From NCBI GenBank assembly GCA_964354655.1, contig CAYHAL010000001.1, positions 62,001 through 126,000 on the forward strand: 64,000 nt of DNA, read 5' to 3'. A program made the position numbers and the translations under genes. The notes below the pieces were generated by a model. That model searched no databases, had not been told where the DNA came from, and was given only the letters and a program-made list of their open reading frames with translations. How positions within the stretch are numbered: the stretch's first letter is position 1; every line of letters begins with the position of its first letter. The DNA is from E44-bin46 sp964354655. GTDB lineage: Bacteria > Chloroflexota > Dehalococcoidia > Dehalococcoidales > E44-bin46. Of the stretch, positions 34,883 to 44,520 are shown one piece after another.

Positions 34883-35977
34883 TCAAAATCCTTGGTATAG
34901 AACTTCAGCCAATGCCTTTGTGCTCAAGTCGGCTATCCCAAGTTCTTCAAGCGACCTTCCTTCGTGGTAATAATCTGTCTGATTTATCACCGAAGCCAAT
35001 CTGATTGTAGCATCAATAATCGGAATGTCAACATTAAATTTGTGTGCCAATTGTGCCACAGGCACCAGCCCATAGGGGACATCTTCAATTATAAACCTGC
35101 TTTTCATTGACGAAGGTTCGGTGATATTAGCCACAGTGCCCTCTTTATCAAAAGAAGCCTTAAAGTAGACCGACATAATTGTGCTCTTTGACCAGAATGA
35201 TTCCTCAGGACATTCAAGTAATTTTATACCAATAGCTTCCCCTATTCTGGCTACCTCTTCATAAACCGCTTTTATCGCCCTGGCTATGGACAGGGTGGTG
35301 GCGTGCTTATAAAAGTGAAAGTCCTTACCTAGAGTGTCAATCCAGCCGGCATTAAGAATCGTCCCAACCGGATGCACAATCGGATTTAGATTGTTCAGCG
35401 AAGTAGCCAGAACGTTCTCGCCAGGAACTACCGGGTAAATATCCTTTAGCTCATTTATAACCCTACCTGTATTCTTAGCTGGAAACGCCGCTAGTAGTAG
35501 CTTCCAAGCGTCAACGAATATCCTTACTCTGGCTGGGGCTTCTAACCGGCACCCCCAGGGGAGGGTGTGGCCCTCGGCTATAGTAATATCTCGCTTTATC
35601 CCTCTTTCTCTTAACATATTAGCCAATAATAGCGCTGAGTAGTTTCCTGGCCACATAACTATGGTTTGACCATCCCTCAGGTAAGGTATTATGGAGGTAA
35701 AAAAGTGCTTGTGCCCAATGGCTGGAATAACCACCATAATATAATCAACGCCCTTTATTGCCCGCTCAAAATCAGTTGTGACCATACCCAGCTTTACTGC
35801 TCGCTCTTTACCCCAGGCATCAATTAAGCATATCTGCTGCCGCTCAAGGGTTGTGCTGAAGCCTTCCTTAAATTCAGGTGCTTCACACATATTTACCTCA
35901 AGCCCTTTTAGCGTTAAGTCAGCCGCCATGGCATGAGCCCCACTACCTCCACCTAGGACTGCTACTTTTTTAAGCAT
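34883..35977 (-). CDS. Opine dehydrogenase-like NAD(P) enzyme
   Basis: The 364-residue protein has the octopine/nopaline dehydrogenase layout: an N-terminal Rossmann domain with LGGGSGAHAMAADL, a GHTLPWGCRLEAP segment, and a helical C-terminal half with HPVGTILNAGW where the opine family holds its catalytic His. The family joins an amino acid and an alpha-keto acid using NAD(P)H. Its substrates are unknown. It is preceded in the same direction by the ABC importer genes, so it may handle the imported solute. Confidence 0.85.
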   Translation of the reverse strand: MLKKVAVLGGGSGAHAMAADLTLKGLEVNMCEAPEFKEGFSTTLERQQICLIDAWGKERAVKLGMVTTDFERAIKGVDYIMVVIPAIGHKHFFTSIIPYLRDGQTIVMWPGNYSALLLANMLRERGIKRDITIAEGHTLPWGCRLEAPARVRIFVDAWKLLLAAFPAKNTGRVINELKDIYPVVPGENVLATSLNNLNPIVHPVGTILNAGWIDTLGKDFHFYKHATTLSIARAIKAVYEEVARIGEAIGIKLLECPEESFWSKSTIMSVYFKASFDKEGTVANITEPSSMKSRFIIEDVPYGLVPVAQLAHKFNVDIPIIDATIRLASVINQTDYYHEGRSLEELGIADLSTKALAEVLYQGF

Positions 35978-36137
35978 TTATGCTTCTTTGCCCTCTTTTC
36001 ACATGCCAGCTGGTATTCTATTTGTCCTCTTGCTACAATAATAAATAAATATATCATATCTCATACAAGTAAGTAAATTGTTTTTATGATTAACTTAACC
36101 CTTTTCCTTTTGAATAGGAATCAAAAAAGGATACAAC

Positions 36138-37700
36138 ATGGCAAGGCAAAAAAGACAGCCAGCATTAGAAGCTAAATACGATGTAATTATAATTGGAGCC
36201 GGGATAGGTGGCTTGACCTGCGGCGCTGCTTTAGCTAAAGCCGGCAAGAAGGTATTGATTTGCGAGCAGTATACCCAGCCTGGGGGCTACGTAACCTCTT
36301 TCCACAGGGACGGCTTCACCTTTGATGGCGGGCTACAATCATTTAGCTCAAATGGTCTGGTGTTCCCCATCTTAAAAGAGCTCGGGCTATATGACAGGGT
36401 GCAATTTGTTCGTGCTAACTACCAGATTATCACCCCGGATATAAAGGTTAGGCTGAACTCCCTCCCCCAGGTAAAGGAGGAATTCAAGGGGGCATTTCCC
36501 GGAGCTGAAAGCGAGTTTGAGGCATATTTCCAGGAGCTAGACAGACTATTAGTACCGTTTGAGAAGATGTTTGGTGGCGACAAGCCGGCACTACCCCTGC
36601 TTTCTGGCTCACAAAAGGCAACAGCTTTGTTTTCCATCCCCTTTACTAACCTCAGCTTTATCAGGAACCTGGTACGATACCAGAAGACAACCTCACAGGA
36701 TTTGATAAATCGGCACCTCACCAATAATAAACTAAGGCTCATCTTCACCTCTCTAGGCTACCCATTAATGAACGCTATGACTACGGTAGGGATGTGGTAC
36801 TCATTCATGAAGGACTACTGGTATCCCATCGGTGGGATGCGAAACTTTGTCAACCTATTTGCTGACCTTATTGAGCAGAATGGCGGCACGATAAGCCTAA
36901 GAACTCGAGTAGACCGAATCATGATAGACGCTGGCATGGCTACCGGAGTCAAGCTAGCCGATGGTAGAGAGGTGCAGTCTAAATTTGTGGTCTCTAACAT
37001 CGACTGGAAGCAAACCTTTACTAAGTTGATAGACAGGCAGTACCTTGAGGAGGGATTCGTTAATCAGGTAGAGAAAGCCAAGGTATCTGAATCTGCGTTC
37101 TGTGTCTATCTAGGCACTGACCTTACTAGACGCTGCTTTGAGGGACTAGCCCACCACACTCTCTACCTTCCCGCCTATGGTAAGCCCTTCTTGGAAAAGG
37201 ATGCCAGTGACCCAGACTTCTTCCACGATTGTGGCCTTGGGATAACCCTCCCCTCCCTCTCAGACGATTCTCTGGCGCCTCGGGGCAAGAGTGTAGTCGT
37301 CCTGACAACCTATGCCCCTTACCACTACCTTGGCAAGTGGCAGACCAAGGATGGCAGGAGGACTGAGGCCTATCGAAAACTGAAGGAGAAAGTAGCTGGT
37401 CAACTAATAACCATCGCCGAGGGGGTCATCCCTGACCTGTCCCAGCATATTATCATCCGTGAAATTGCTACCCCACTGACCTATGAAAGCTATACCTTGA
37501 ATAGTGAAGGTGCTACGGCAGGGTGGAGCTGGGACCCAAGGCTCACCCTTACTACAAAATACGGTTCATCAGTCGGCTCGCTGGAAACCCCCGTCGGAAA
37601 CCTTTTCACCTGTGGTCACTGGTGCTTCTCTCCCGGCGGTGTGCCCACAGCTATGCTCACCACTAGAATGGTAGTTGACATAATAAGAAGCAGGGATTAA
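36138..37700 (+). CDS. CrtI-like FAD-dependent oxidoreductase (phytoene desaturase/retinol saturase type)
   Basis: The 520-residue flavoprotein has the N-terminal FAD site IIIGAGIGGLTCGAALAKAG and the SFHRDGFTFDGGLQSF motif, and the C-terminal CGHWCFSPGGVPTAMLTTR signature. Such enzymes desaturate or isomerise long hydrophobic chains. No phytoene synthase or carotenoid gene is nearby, so the substrate is not inferable. It starts divergently from the opine dehydrogenase. Confidence 0.85.
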   Translation: MARQKRQPALEAKYDVIIIGAGIGGLTCGAALAKAGKKVLICEQYTQPGGYVTSFHRDGFTFDGGLQSFSSNGLVFPILKELGLYDRVQFVRANYQIITPDIKVRLNSLPQVKEEFKGAFPGAESEFEAYFQELDRLLVPFEKMFGGDKPALPLLSGSQKATALFSIPFTNLSFIRNLVRYQKTTSQDLINRHLTNNKLRLIFTSLGYPLMNAMTTVGMWYSFMKDYWYPIGGMRNFVNLFADLIEQNGGTISLRTRVDRIMIDAGMATGVKLADGREVQSKFVVSNIDWKQTFTKLIDRQYLEEGFVNQVEKAKVSESAFCVYLGTDLTRRCFEGLAHHTLYLPAYGKPFLEKDASDPDFFHDCGLGITLPSLSDDSLAPRGKSVVVLTTYAPYHYLGKWQTKDGRRTEAYRKLKEKVAGQLITIAEGVIPDLSQHIIIREIATPLTYESYTLNSEGATAGWSWDPRLTLTTKYGSSVGSLETPVGNLFTCGHWCFSPGGVPTAMLTTRMVVDIIRSRD

Positions 37701-37715
37701 GGCAGCAAGCCAGGG

Positions 37716-38279
37716 TTATCTTTCCTCTATAGTTATTCGTATTATGGTATCACCCTGCTCAATCTTTCTCAGGGCATCCATTCCCTCTATTAGCTGACCG
37801 AATACCGTGTGCTTACCGTCAAGGTGAGGCTGTGGGGTATAGGTGATGAAAAACTGGCAGCCATTGGTATTGGGACCAGAATTAGCCATTGATAGGGCAC
37901 CGGCAACATGGATATGCTCGGTGAATTCATCAGCAAAGTAGTAACCGGGTGTACCGGTTCCAGTCCCAGTAGGGTCGCCTCCTTGAACTACAAAGTCGGG
38001 GACAACCCGGTGAAATGTAGTCCCATCATAGAATTTTTCACGGGCGAGGAAGACAAAATTGTTGACTGTTACCGGAACATCTTTGGCGAATAGCTCCAGC
38101 ACCAGGTCCCCTTTTTTGGTTTCAATGGTAGCAGTGTATTGCTTACTGGTATCAATTGTCATCGGTGGTGGCGCTGAGTAAGTTTTAGGCTTCGGCGCTG
38201 CCCCAGCGCATGACGCTGAAAGAAGTGCCACCAAAACCAAGATGATGCCAGCTATTCGGAATAGACTCTTATTTGACAT
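37716..38279 (-). CDS. Cyclophilin-type peptidyl-prolyl isomerase, lipoprotein
   Basis: A 187-residue lipoprotein with an N-terminal hydrophobic stretch and lipobox LLSASC. The mature part is a cyclophilin domain with FYDGTTFHRVVPDFVVQGGD, SMANSGPNTNGCQFFI and HLDGKHTVFGQ; the catalytic Arg and the substrate loop are present. It helps exported proteins fold. A longer ORF starts at 38345, but AGGAGAG before the ATG at 38279 and the signal peptide support this start. Confidence 0.92.
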   Translation of the reverse strand: MSNKSLFRIAGIILVLVALLSASCAGAAPKPKTYSAPPPMTIDTSKQYTATIETKKGDLVLELFAKDVPVTVNNFVFLAREKFYDGTTFHRVVPDFVVQGGDPTGTGTGTPGYYFADEFTEHIHVAGALSMANSGPNTNGCQFFITYTPQPHLDGKHTVFGQLIEGMDALRKIEQGDTIIRITIEER

Positions 38280-38372
38280 AATACTCTCCTTTCTTATGAA
38301 CTGCGTTAATATGGAAACTTTAAGTAGCCGAGGCACTTTTGTCAAGTCTTAGTCGTAAATTGAGCCTATCTG

Positions 38373-38401
38373 TTGACAAGAGGCTATTCGTATAGTAGAG
38401 T
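38373..38401 (+). promoter_or_regulatory. Candidate promoter for the caspase-like lipoprotein gene
   Basis: TTGACA at 38373-38378 and TAGAGT at 38396-38401 are 17 bp apart, about 50 bp before the ATG at 38452. The -35 is perfect and the -10 matches four of six. Confidence 0.5.
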
Positions 38402-38451
38402 TTTGATATGGAGGAAGGGGCAGAAGCAAAAAATAAAATCGGAGAGTGGTA

Positions 38452-41442
38452 ATGAAAGGTATAAATAAAATAATTTTGAGTGCTTTGCTCATAGCATCAA
38501 TCGCTATGCCAGTAACTGGGTGCATGGGGGGACTAGTCCCTAGAAATCTGCCACCGGTGGCAGATTTTTTTGGCCCAGGTTCCGACCCTTTCGAGGGTCA
38601 AGTTGCTTTTTTTACCGATAGTTCCACAGATGCTGACGGGAATATAGTTTCTTGGACTTGGAGCTTCGGTGATGGGGACACATCAACAGAACAAAACCCA
38701 TCCCACTCGTTTGGGAGTCCAGGAACCTACACCGTCACTTTAACAGTTACTGATGATGACGGCGCTTCAGATACTCAAACCGCTACCATAACGGTATTAT
38801 CACCACCAGCGGGAATCGATAAAGATGGAGCTATTGCCATATTAGTCGGTGAAATAATAAAGCCCGCCTCTGCGTATAAAAGAATCTCGGCATTCATGCT
38901 GTCTGAGCCTCTTCAAAGTGGAGATGTTGTTACCTCAGAAAGCGGTGAAGACTACCCGATAGATGCCAGTACCTGGTTCGTCTTTGTAGATGATGAACCG
39001 CTGGCATTTTTTGCTCATGATACCAGATATGTTTTCATAGATGCGCAAACTGGAAGCTATGACGTCAGCGATGAAACCTGGCCACCTGAAATAAACAATC
39101 TATCTATGTGGGATACCCAAAGATTGGGTAGAGGGCACCTCATTGAGCTCTATTCCGTGTTAGACAGTGCTGTTCCTATCACTGGCAGTACCAGTCAAGC
39201 TCCTAAAGGCGATTATGGAGATGCCCCGGATGGGCAGGATGCTTACTATGGAGTCTCAGGTCGTTACCCAACTTTATTTAACACCACCAACAGCCAGTTC
39301 GGTCGCCCGGGAGGGCATACCCTCAATATCGGCGCAGAGACTCTAGGAGTAAACGTGAGTGCTGAGGTGGATGCCAATGACCCGGCTGACCCAGATGGAG
39401 TACCCAATTTGGTAGACGCCGACAGCGATGAAAGAATTTATGTCATTATGGAGGGTACGAACGCCAAATTGGCGTTTACCGTTACCGTTAGTCCCAACGC
39501 CCCAGATGTAACCCGGTACGCCAACGCATTGATTGATTTTGACCAAAGCGGCAATTGGAGCGCTGGTACCTACGGAACAGAATGGGTTGTGGTTAATCTG
39601 ACAGTGGATGTTGACCCTGGCTCCTCGGAAACAGTAATCACTCCTTGGTTCCCTTGGGGGAACCAAGCCATGCTTCCCTCACCGGTATGGATGAGGTTAT
39701 TACTTGCCAGGGAGGAAGTGAGCCAGAGCCTATTTGCCAATTTGGGCTGGGATGGGAGCGGGCAGTTTGAATATGGGGAGGTTGAGGATTACTTCGCGTT
39801 TCTTACCGATAAACCGTCGCTACCCGGTTTTGTCCGTTGGCCCCCAGCGCCAAAGCTGCCACCAGGAGGAGACGGGAAGCCACCACCTGGAGGTGGGGGG
39901 CAACCGCCGGGTCCGACAAAGGGTCCTTGTGGCTATGATATAAACTACTACGTCATCATCATTAATGGCGGGGACAGCTCTAAAGACCTGGCTAACGGAA
40001 CACCTATCGTCCAGGAGTCCGTTGACGCGATGGCAGGCCTTGCTGGTCAACAGGGTTATCAATCAATGGGTAATCTTGGTCCCGGCAACAACTCCTTGAG
40101 CGACATTGGTCAGACATTTGACCAGCTGGCAGCGAATGTGAAGTGCGGTGACAAAGTTCTGATATACATCTGCGGGCATGGTAAGCAAGACGGAGGTATT
40201 GCCTTAAAGGACGCCAGTGGAAACACGCAAGAGACAATGAAGCCTACAGATGGAGATGGCAAAGATAATAGTTTAGAGGACTTTTTGAACAAAATCCCTC
40301 CGTGCCCGGACGAAGACTGTGAGACGCCCGGAAAATGCTGCAGCGTTACGGTGATAATAGAATCGTGTTATGCTGGAAACTTCAACGTCCTAGGGGTAAC
40401 CGGTGAGGGAAGGACAGTAACCGGGACGTCAACTGACACTCCATCATGGGCAACTTATCCCGGAGGAGGTGTCTATACCCAAGGTTTCGATAAAGACTCA
40501 AGAGACTCGGCTTCTGATACCAATCAGGACGGCAATGTAGACTCGGCGGAAGCCAATGAATCAGCTGAGGATGCGGTTGATAATAACAACCAGAAGCAGG
40601 GGAAGGGTCAGGCACCTTGGAGCAATAGTCAGGAGTGCGAATGTAAGTGTCCGTGTAAGCCGAGCATAGACGGAGATAAGTGGGTGTGGGATGATGTATC
40701 TGATGAGTGGGTGAATGAAATCCAAGCCCTGCCAGGGCAACCGGTAACGTTTAGACTGGAGATTGAAAACGATGGGAAGTGCCGCGATATCGTTGAACCG
40801 AAGATGATAGACTTTCTGCCGGGTTGCCTGGACTACGAAGGTGGGGCCACTATCTTCTACAATGGACAGCACAAGTCTAGACCACCTGATGAGATTAATC
40901 AAAGCGAAATGGGGCTACAGCTTACTTGGGAGCTAAATGAGATAGAATCACTAGCGCCGGGAGACAAGATAGCCATTGAATACGATGCCAGCGCTATATA
41001 TCCGGGGGCAAACGTTAATATGCTTGTGGCTAGTGCTCACTGTGCCGTTGATTATAGTGTAGTTGTCTCTGACCAAGACGCGGCAACGGTTATGGTGGTT
41101 CCTCTCCAGATTCCACCCGAGGAGGTACTATATGCCTGGGTTAAGGTTTCCGTCGAGTGCACGTGTTACCAGCCGGGATGCGGTTGTATAATGACCGTTG
41201 AATTTAAGGGCCAGGACCTCACCGGCGGCGATTACCCGGTAACCAACGTGCTGCTAACCGCGAATGGGTTGGTGTGGCACAATTCAGGAGCTATATCAAC
41301 AGTGCTGTACCAAGAATCTGTCGAGGGGATGCAGGTTGGCTGTGGAGAACCCTTTAATATTAAGGTGGTAGTCACTAACAATATCGGCCTGCAGGTTACC
41401 GCTACTAAGAGCCTTACTACACCTAATCCATGTCTTCAATAA
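38452..41442 (+). CDS. Large PKD/GEVED lipoprotein with caspase-like (clan CD) domain
   Basis: A 996-residue exported protein with lipobox MPVTGC (C24) and GGAGAG before the ATG at 38452. Domains in order: PKD-like (about 34-118, WTWSFGDGDTS and TYTVTLTVTDDDG), a linker, a GEVED-like beta domain (about 240-450, ending GQFEYGEVEDYFAF), a Pro/Gly-rich linker, a caspase-like segment (about 490-660), and beta-sandwich repeats to the C-terminus with a CECKCPCKP spacer. The catalytic dyad candidates are H576 in YICGHG and C639 in VIIESCYAGNF, the order and context of clan CD cysteine peptidases. Target and activity are unknown. Confidence 0.8.
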   Translation: MKGINKIILSALLIASIAMPVTGCMGGLVPRNLPPVADFFGPGSDPFEGQVAFFTDSSTDADGNIVSWTWSFGDGDTSTEQNPSHSFGSPGTYTVTLTVTDDDGASDTQTATITVLSPPAGIDKDGAIAILVGEIIKPASAYKRISAFMLSEPLQSGDVVTSESGEDYPIDASTWFVFVDDEPLAFFAHDTRYVFIDAQTGSYDVSDETWPPEINNLSMWDTQRLGRGHLIELYSVLDSAVPITGSTSQAPKGDYGDAPDGQDAYYGVSGRYPTLFNTTNSQFGRPGGHTLNIGAETLGVNVSAEVDANDPADPDGVPNLVDADSDERIYVIMEGTNAKLAFTVTVSPNAPDVTRYANALIDFDQSGNWSAGTYGTEWVVVNLTVDVDPGSSETVITPWFPWGNQAMLPSPVWMRLLLAREEVSQSLFANLGWDGSGQFEYGEVEDYFAFLTDKPSLPGFVRWPPAPKLPPGGDGKPPPGGGGQPPGPTKGPCGYDINYYVIIINGGDSSKDLANGTPIVQESVDAMAGLAGQQGYQSMGNLGPGNNSLSDIGQTFDQLAANVKCGDKVLIYICGHGKQDGGIALKDASGNTQETMKPTDGDGKDNSLEDFLNKIPPCPDEDCETPGKCCSVTVIIESCYAGNFNVLGVTGEGRTVTGTSTDTPSWATYPGGGVYTQGFDKDSRDSASDTNQDGNVDSAEANESAEDAVDNNNQKQGKGQAPWSNSQECECKCPCKPSIDGDKWVWDDVSDEWVNEIQALPGQPVTFRLEIENDGKCRDIVEPKMIDFLPGCLDYEGGATIFYNGQHKSRPPDEINQSEMGLQLTWELNEIESLAPGDKIAIEYDASAIYPGANVNMLVASAHCAVDYSVVVSDQDAATVMVVPLQIPPEEVLYAWVKVSVECTCYQPGCGCIMTVEFKGQDLTGGDYPVTNVLLTANGLVWHNSGAISTVLYQESVEGMQVGCGEPFNIKVVVTNNIGLQVTATKSLTTPNPCLQ

Positions 41443-41463
41443 GTGCTTTAAGGGTTATCATAA

Positions 41464-41496
41464 AGAGGCTGGATAGCTAATAGCTATCCAGCCTCT
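41464..41496. terminator. Hairpin after the caspase-like gene
   Basis: A 15-bp perfect stem (AGAGGCTGGATAGCT and its complement) with a 3-base loop lies 22 bases after the stop, before a convergent gene. There is no long T-run, so it may work from both sides. Confidence 0.65.
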
Positions 41497-41525
41497 CCAT
41501 AATCCTGGTGGTTGCGACGCCAGCT

Positions 41526-41666
41526 TTAACTCTTCCCTATCCTGAACATCTTAGTCCCGCATACGGGGCATACACCCTGAGTCGCTGGCTTCTTGTTCTT
41601 CATGATTATGGGCCTAGCATTCCTCATCTCCCTCTTGGTTCGGCATTTCACACAGTAGGCTAGCAT
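41526..41666 (-). CDS. DUF5679 small zinc-ribbon protein
   Basis: A 46-residue protein starting MLAYCVKCRTKREM and ending GVCPVCGTKMFRIGKS, matching the DUF5679 zinc ribbon family with two CxxC pairs. A strong AGGAGGT lies upstream of the ATG at 41666. Its function is unknown; the family is widespread in Chloroflexota. Confidence 0.85.
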   Translation of the reverse strand: MLAYCVKCRTKREMRNARPIIMKNKKPATQGVCPVCGTKMFRIGKS

Positions 41667-41750
41667 CTATTACCTCCTTTTTTGGTATCAACATAAACTA
41701 TCCAACCCACAATGTCAATAGCTTGACCCAGTAAAATGAAGAAAAAATAT

Positions 41751-41780
41751 TTGACAAATAGAAAAACATAAGCCCATAAT
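41751..41780 (+). promoter_or_regulatory. Candidate promoter for the O2/NO-defence operon
   Basis: TTGACA at 41751-41756 and CATAAT at 41775-41780 are 18 bp apart, upstream of the rubrerythrin-like gene. It is a near-consensus pair and could start the long transcript. Confidence 0.45.
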
Positions 41781-41869
41781 ACTTCTATCTGATAACTAAA
41801 CAGTAAAATATGCCGGTAAATCCCAGAGTGGGAAGGGTTATAGCGCGGTGGATAATGTTCTTTAGAACA

Positions 41870-41907
41870 CATAAGGCGTCACTCCAAGCGGTGGGTAACG
41901 CCTTATG
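41870..41907. promoter_or_regulatory. Leader hairpin before the rubrerythrin-like gene
   Basis: A 10-bp perfect inverted repeat (CATAAGGCGT / ACGCCTTATG) encloses an 18-base loop, about 65 bp before the start of the rubrerythrin-like gene. It could be an operator or a transcript hairpin in the leader; no T-run follows. Confidence 0.4.
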
Positions 41908-41971
41908 CCATTATACGGGGAGAAAGCACTGGTTATATATAACTAGTACCTTTAGGTGAGTGGAGGATGTT

Positions 41972-42502
41972 ATGGTAACTGAACAGGATAAAACCCTGGG
42001 GGCACTTCAAATTGCCATCCAGATGGAGATTGATGGCAAGGAATACTATCTGAAAGCTAGCCAGGAAAGTAGTAATGAGCTAGGTAAGAAGCTGCTAAAG
42101 TCACTAGCCGCTGAAGAGGATGTCCACCGGCAGAAGTTTGAGGAGATATATAGTGCCCTCCGGAATAAAAAGGCCTGGCCTAAGACCGATTTTCAGCCAG
42201 ATAGGGGCAAGCGACTGAGAACCATATTCGCTAGTAAGATTGAGGAAATAGGCTCCAAAGTAAAGGCGCCCACTACTGAGCTTGAGGCGGTACAAATAGC
42301 TATGGACATGGAAAACAAGACCTACGATTTCTATAAAATCCAAGGCAGAAATGCCACCTATGACGCTGAGAGAAGCTTTTATGATACTGTAGCTGCCGAA
42401 GAAAGGGAACACCACCGGGTACTACTTGACTACTACGACTATCTCAGAGACCCGGCAGGTTGGTTTGTCAAAATGGAGCATCCTTCTCTGGACGGCGGCT
42501 AA
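41972..42502 (+). CDS. Rubrerythrin/ferritin-like diiron protein
   Basis: This 176-residue protein starts at ATG 41972 with GTGGAGGA upstream. It has two ferritin-like helix pairs: QMEIDGKEYYLKA and AAEEDVHRQKFEEI, then AMDMENKTYDFY and AAEEREHHRVLLDYY, which carry the E and ExxH diiron ligands. No C-terminal rubredoxin domain is present; a separate rubredoxin is encoded at 45045. It probably reduces peroxide. It opens the group that includes SufC/B, flavodiiron protein and desulfoferrodoxin. Confidence 0.87.
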   Translation: MVTEQDKTLGALQIAIQMEIDGKEYYLKASQESSNELGKKLLKSLAAEEDVHRQKFEEIYSALRNKKAWPKTDFQPDRGKRLRTIFASKIEEIGSKVKAPTTELEAVQIAMDMENKTYDFYKIQGRNATYDAERSFYDTVAAEEREHHRVLLDYYDYLRDPAGWFVKMEHPSLDGG

Positions 42503-42531
42503 AAAACACTAAAAACTTGGGGGGGGGTAAA

Positions 42532-43272
42532 ATGCTGGAAATTAAGCAACTAGACGTAACCATAGACGGCAAAAAAATCCTGCAGGATGTAAATTTAAAA
42601 ATAGGAATGGGTGAAACACACGCTCTATTTGGACCTAATGGCAGTGGAAAGACCACCCTCCTCATGGCAATAATGGGTTTCCCTAGGTATCAAGTAACCA
42701 AGGGCAAAATTATTTTCCACGGTAAAGATATAACCGGATTACCTCTAGATGAGAGAGCCCGTTTAGGGATTGGCATGTCCTTCCAGCGTCCACCGGTAGT
42801 TCGAGGGGTAAAGACACAGGATATGATTAGCGCCTGTCTGAAAGACAGGGGTGATAAGAAAGTCATAGACAGCCTAGCCAGGAGAGCCAATCTGAGCGAA
42901 TTTCTTGATAGAGACATAAACTATGGTTTTTCAGGGGGTGAGATAAAGCGCTCTGAGCTAATGCAACTACTAGCTCAAAAACCAGAACTAGTTTTACTAG
43001 ACGAGCCTGAGTCTGGTGTTGACCTAGTAAATATAGCTCTGATTGGTGAACTAATAAACGAGCTGCTGAAAAAGGAATGCCCGATGCGGTTTCGAAAGTG
43101 CACGGGGCTTATCATTACCCATACTGGTCATATCCTGGACTATGTTAATGCCCGCACCGGCTATGTTATGCTTGATGGCAGGATAATCTGTGAAGGCGAC
43201 CCCCATGAGATACTGGTAACTATTAAGGAAAAGGGCTATGAGGAGTGTACCAAATGCGTGAGGTATGCGTGA
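42532..43272 (+). CDS. sufC: SufC-like ABC ATPase, second copy
   Basis: The 246-residue ATPase has Walker A GPNGSGKTT, signature FSGGEIKR, Walker B LVLLDEPESGVD and H-loop LIITHT. The start at 42532 follows a G-run serving as ribosome site (GGGGGGGG), while an open frame from 42460 lacks one. It overlaps the SufB/D-like gene by 8 bp (ATG at 43265), so the two are translated together. It differs from the copy at 5338, so there are two SufBC-type pairs. Confidence 0.88.
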   Translation: MLEIKQLDVTIDGKKILQDVNLKIGMGETHALFGPNGSGKTTLLMAIMGFPRYQVTKGKIIFHGKDITGLPLDERARLGIGMSFQRPPVVRGVKTQDMISACLKDRGDKKVIDSLARRANLSEFLDRDINYGFSGGEIKRSELMQLLAQKPELVLLDEPESGVDLVNIALIGELINELLKKECPMRFRKCTGLIITHTGHILDYVNARTGYVMLDGRIICEGDPHEILVTIKEKGYEECTKCVRYA

Positions 43273-44500
43273 GGTGAAATCCTCTAAAACGTATAAAGAT
43301 AGAGCCAAGCGGGCAGCGACTAAACCAGCAGCCCATGGTGAAGATATAGATTTAAGTAATTACATTAGCTCAACCGAGGAGCTACCTTATCAGGCTGACC
43401 CGTCACAACTTCCGACTCAAGATAAGAAGCAGATGCTGGAGGCAGGGGTTATGCTAGATGAGGTCAGCCAGAGAGCCGGGACTTACCTCCAGATGGATAA
43501 CACCGCAGTTCATAGCTCAAAAAGACAGGAAGGCATAGAGGTGATGGCTACCAAGCAAGCCCTAGAAAAGTACGACTGGCTGTCAGATTATTGGTGGAAT
43601 GCAGTACCTGTAGATACCGATAAATACACGGCTAACGTAGAACTGGGACAGTATAATGGCTACTTCATCCGGGCTTTGCCGGGATATAAAACTATTCTCC
43701 CGGTCCAGGCTTGTCTTTATCTGGCAAAAGCACGATTAGCCCAGAATGTGCACAACATCATCATTGCTGAAGAGAACTCAGAACTCCACATTATTACCGG
43801 ATGCACCACCGCCCACAAAGACGAACCAGGACTGCACATGGGTGTCTCTGAGTTCTATATAAAGAAAGGAGCCAAGGTCACCTTCACCATGATACATAGC
43901 TGGAACCCGAAGATAGCAGTTCGCCCCCGCACCGCAGCCATCATAGAAGATAATGGCCTATTTCTTAGCAACTATGTCCTTATGAAGTCGGTCTACTCAT
44001 TGCAGATGTATCCCACTGCTAGGTGCATAGGTGAAAACGCCGTTGTCAGGTACAACAGTATCATAGTTGCTACCGAGGGGTCATCATTAGATATTGGCTC
44101 CCGAGCGCTCCTCAATGCCAAAGGTGCTAGGACAGAAATCGTATCACGGGCGATAACCATAGGGGGTAACATTATTGCCCGGGGCTATATAGAAGGCAAT
44201 GCCCCTGAGGTCAAAGGGCACCTAGAATGTCGCGGGCTAATTTTGTCGGAAAAAGGCATGATTCACGCCATACCTGAACTTAAGGGTACACTAGCAGGCA
44301 TTGACCTGTCCCATGAGGCTGCGGTAGGCAAGATTGCCGAGGAAGAAGTAGAGTATCTGATGGCTCGAGGACTAAGCCGAGCCGAGGCTACAGCTACCAT
44401 AGTCCGGGGCTTCCTTAAGGTGGACATTGAGGGGCTGCCACCAATGCTTAGCACTGAACTGCAGCGGGCTGTAGAAGCCAGCGAAAAAGAACTGATGTAA
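43265..44500 (+). CDS. SufB/SufD-like Fe-S scaffold, second copy
   Basis: This 411-residue protein belongs to the SufB/SufD family, with a beta-helix core (IITGCTTAHKDEPGLHMGVSE) and the conserved C-terminal VKGHLECRGLI and DLSHEAAVGKIAEEEVEYLMARG segments. It has a longer N-terminal helical part than the 316-residue copy at 6057. It follows the SufC-like ATPase directly and precedes the flavin reductase-rubredoxin group. The likely job is Fe-S assembly or repair under oxidative stress; this is inferred from the gene neighbours. Confidence 0.86.
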   Translation: MREVKSSKTYKDRAKRAATKPAAHGEDIDLSNYISSTEELPYQADPSQLPTQDKKQMLEAGVMLDEVSQRAGTYLQMDNTAVHSSKRQEGIEVMATKQALEKYDWLSDYWWNAVPVDTDKYTANVELGQYNGYFIRALPGYKTILPVQACLYLAKARLAQNVHNIIIAEENSELHIITGCTTAHKDEPGLHMGVSEFYIKKGAKVTFTMIHSWNPKIAVRPRTAAIIEDNGLFLSNYVLMKSVYSLQMYPTARCIGENAVVRYNSIIVATEGSSLDIGSRALLNAKGARTEIVSRAITIGGNIIARGYIEGNAPEVKGHLECRGLILSEKGMIHAIPELKGTLAGIDLSHEAAVGKIAEEEVEYLMARGLSRAEATATIVRGFLKVDIEGLPPMLSTELQRAVEASEKELM

Positions 44501-44520
44501 ACGATTGCCCGAGGTGAGAA

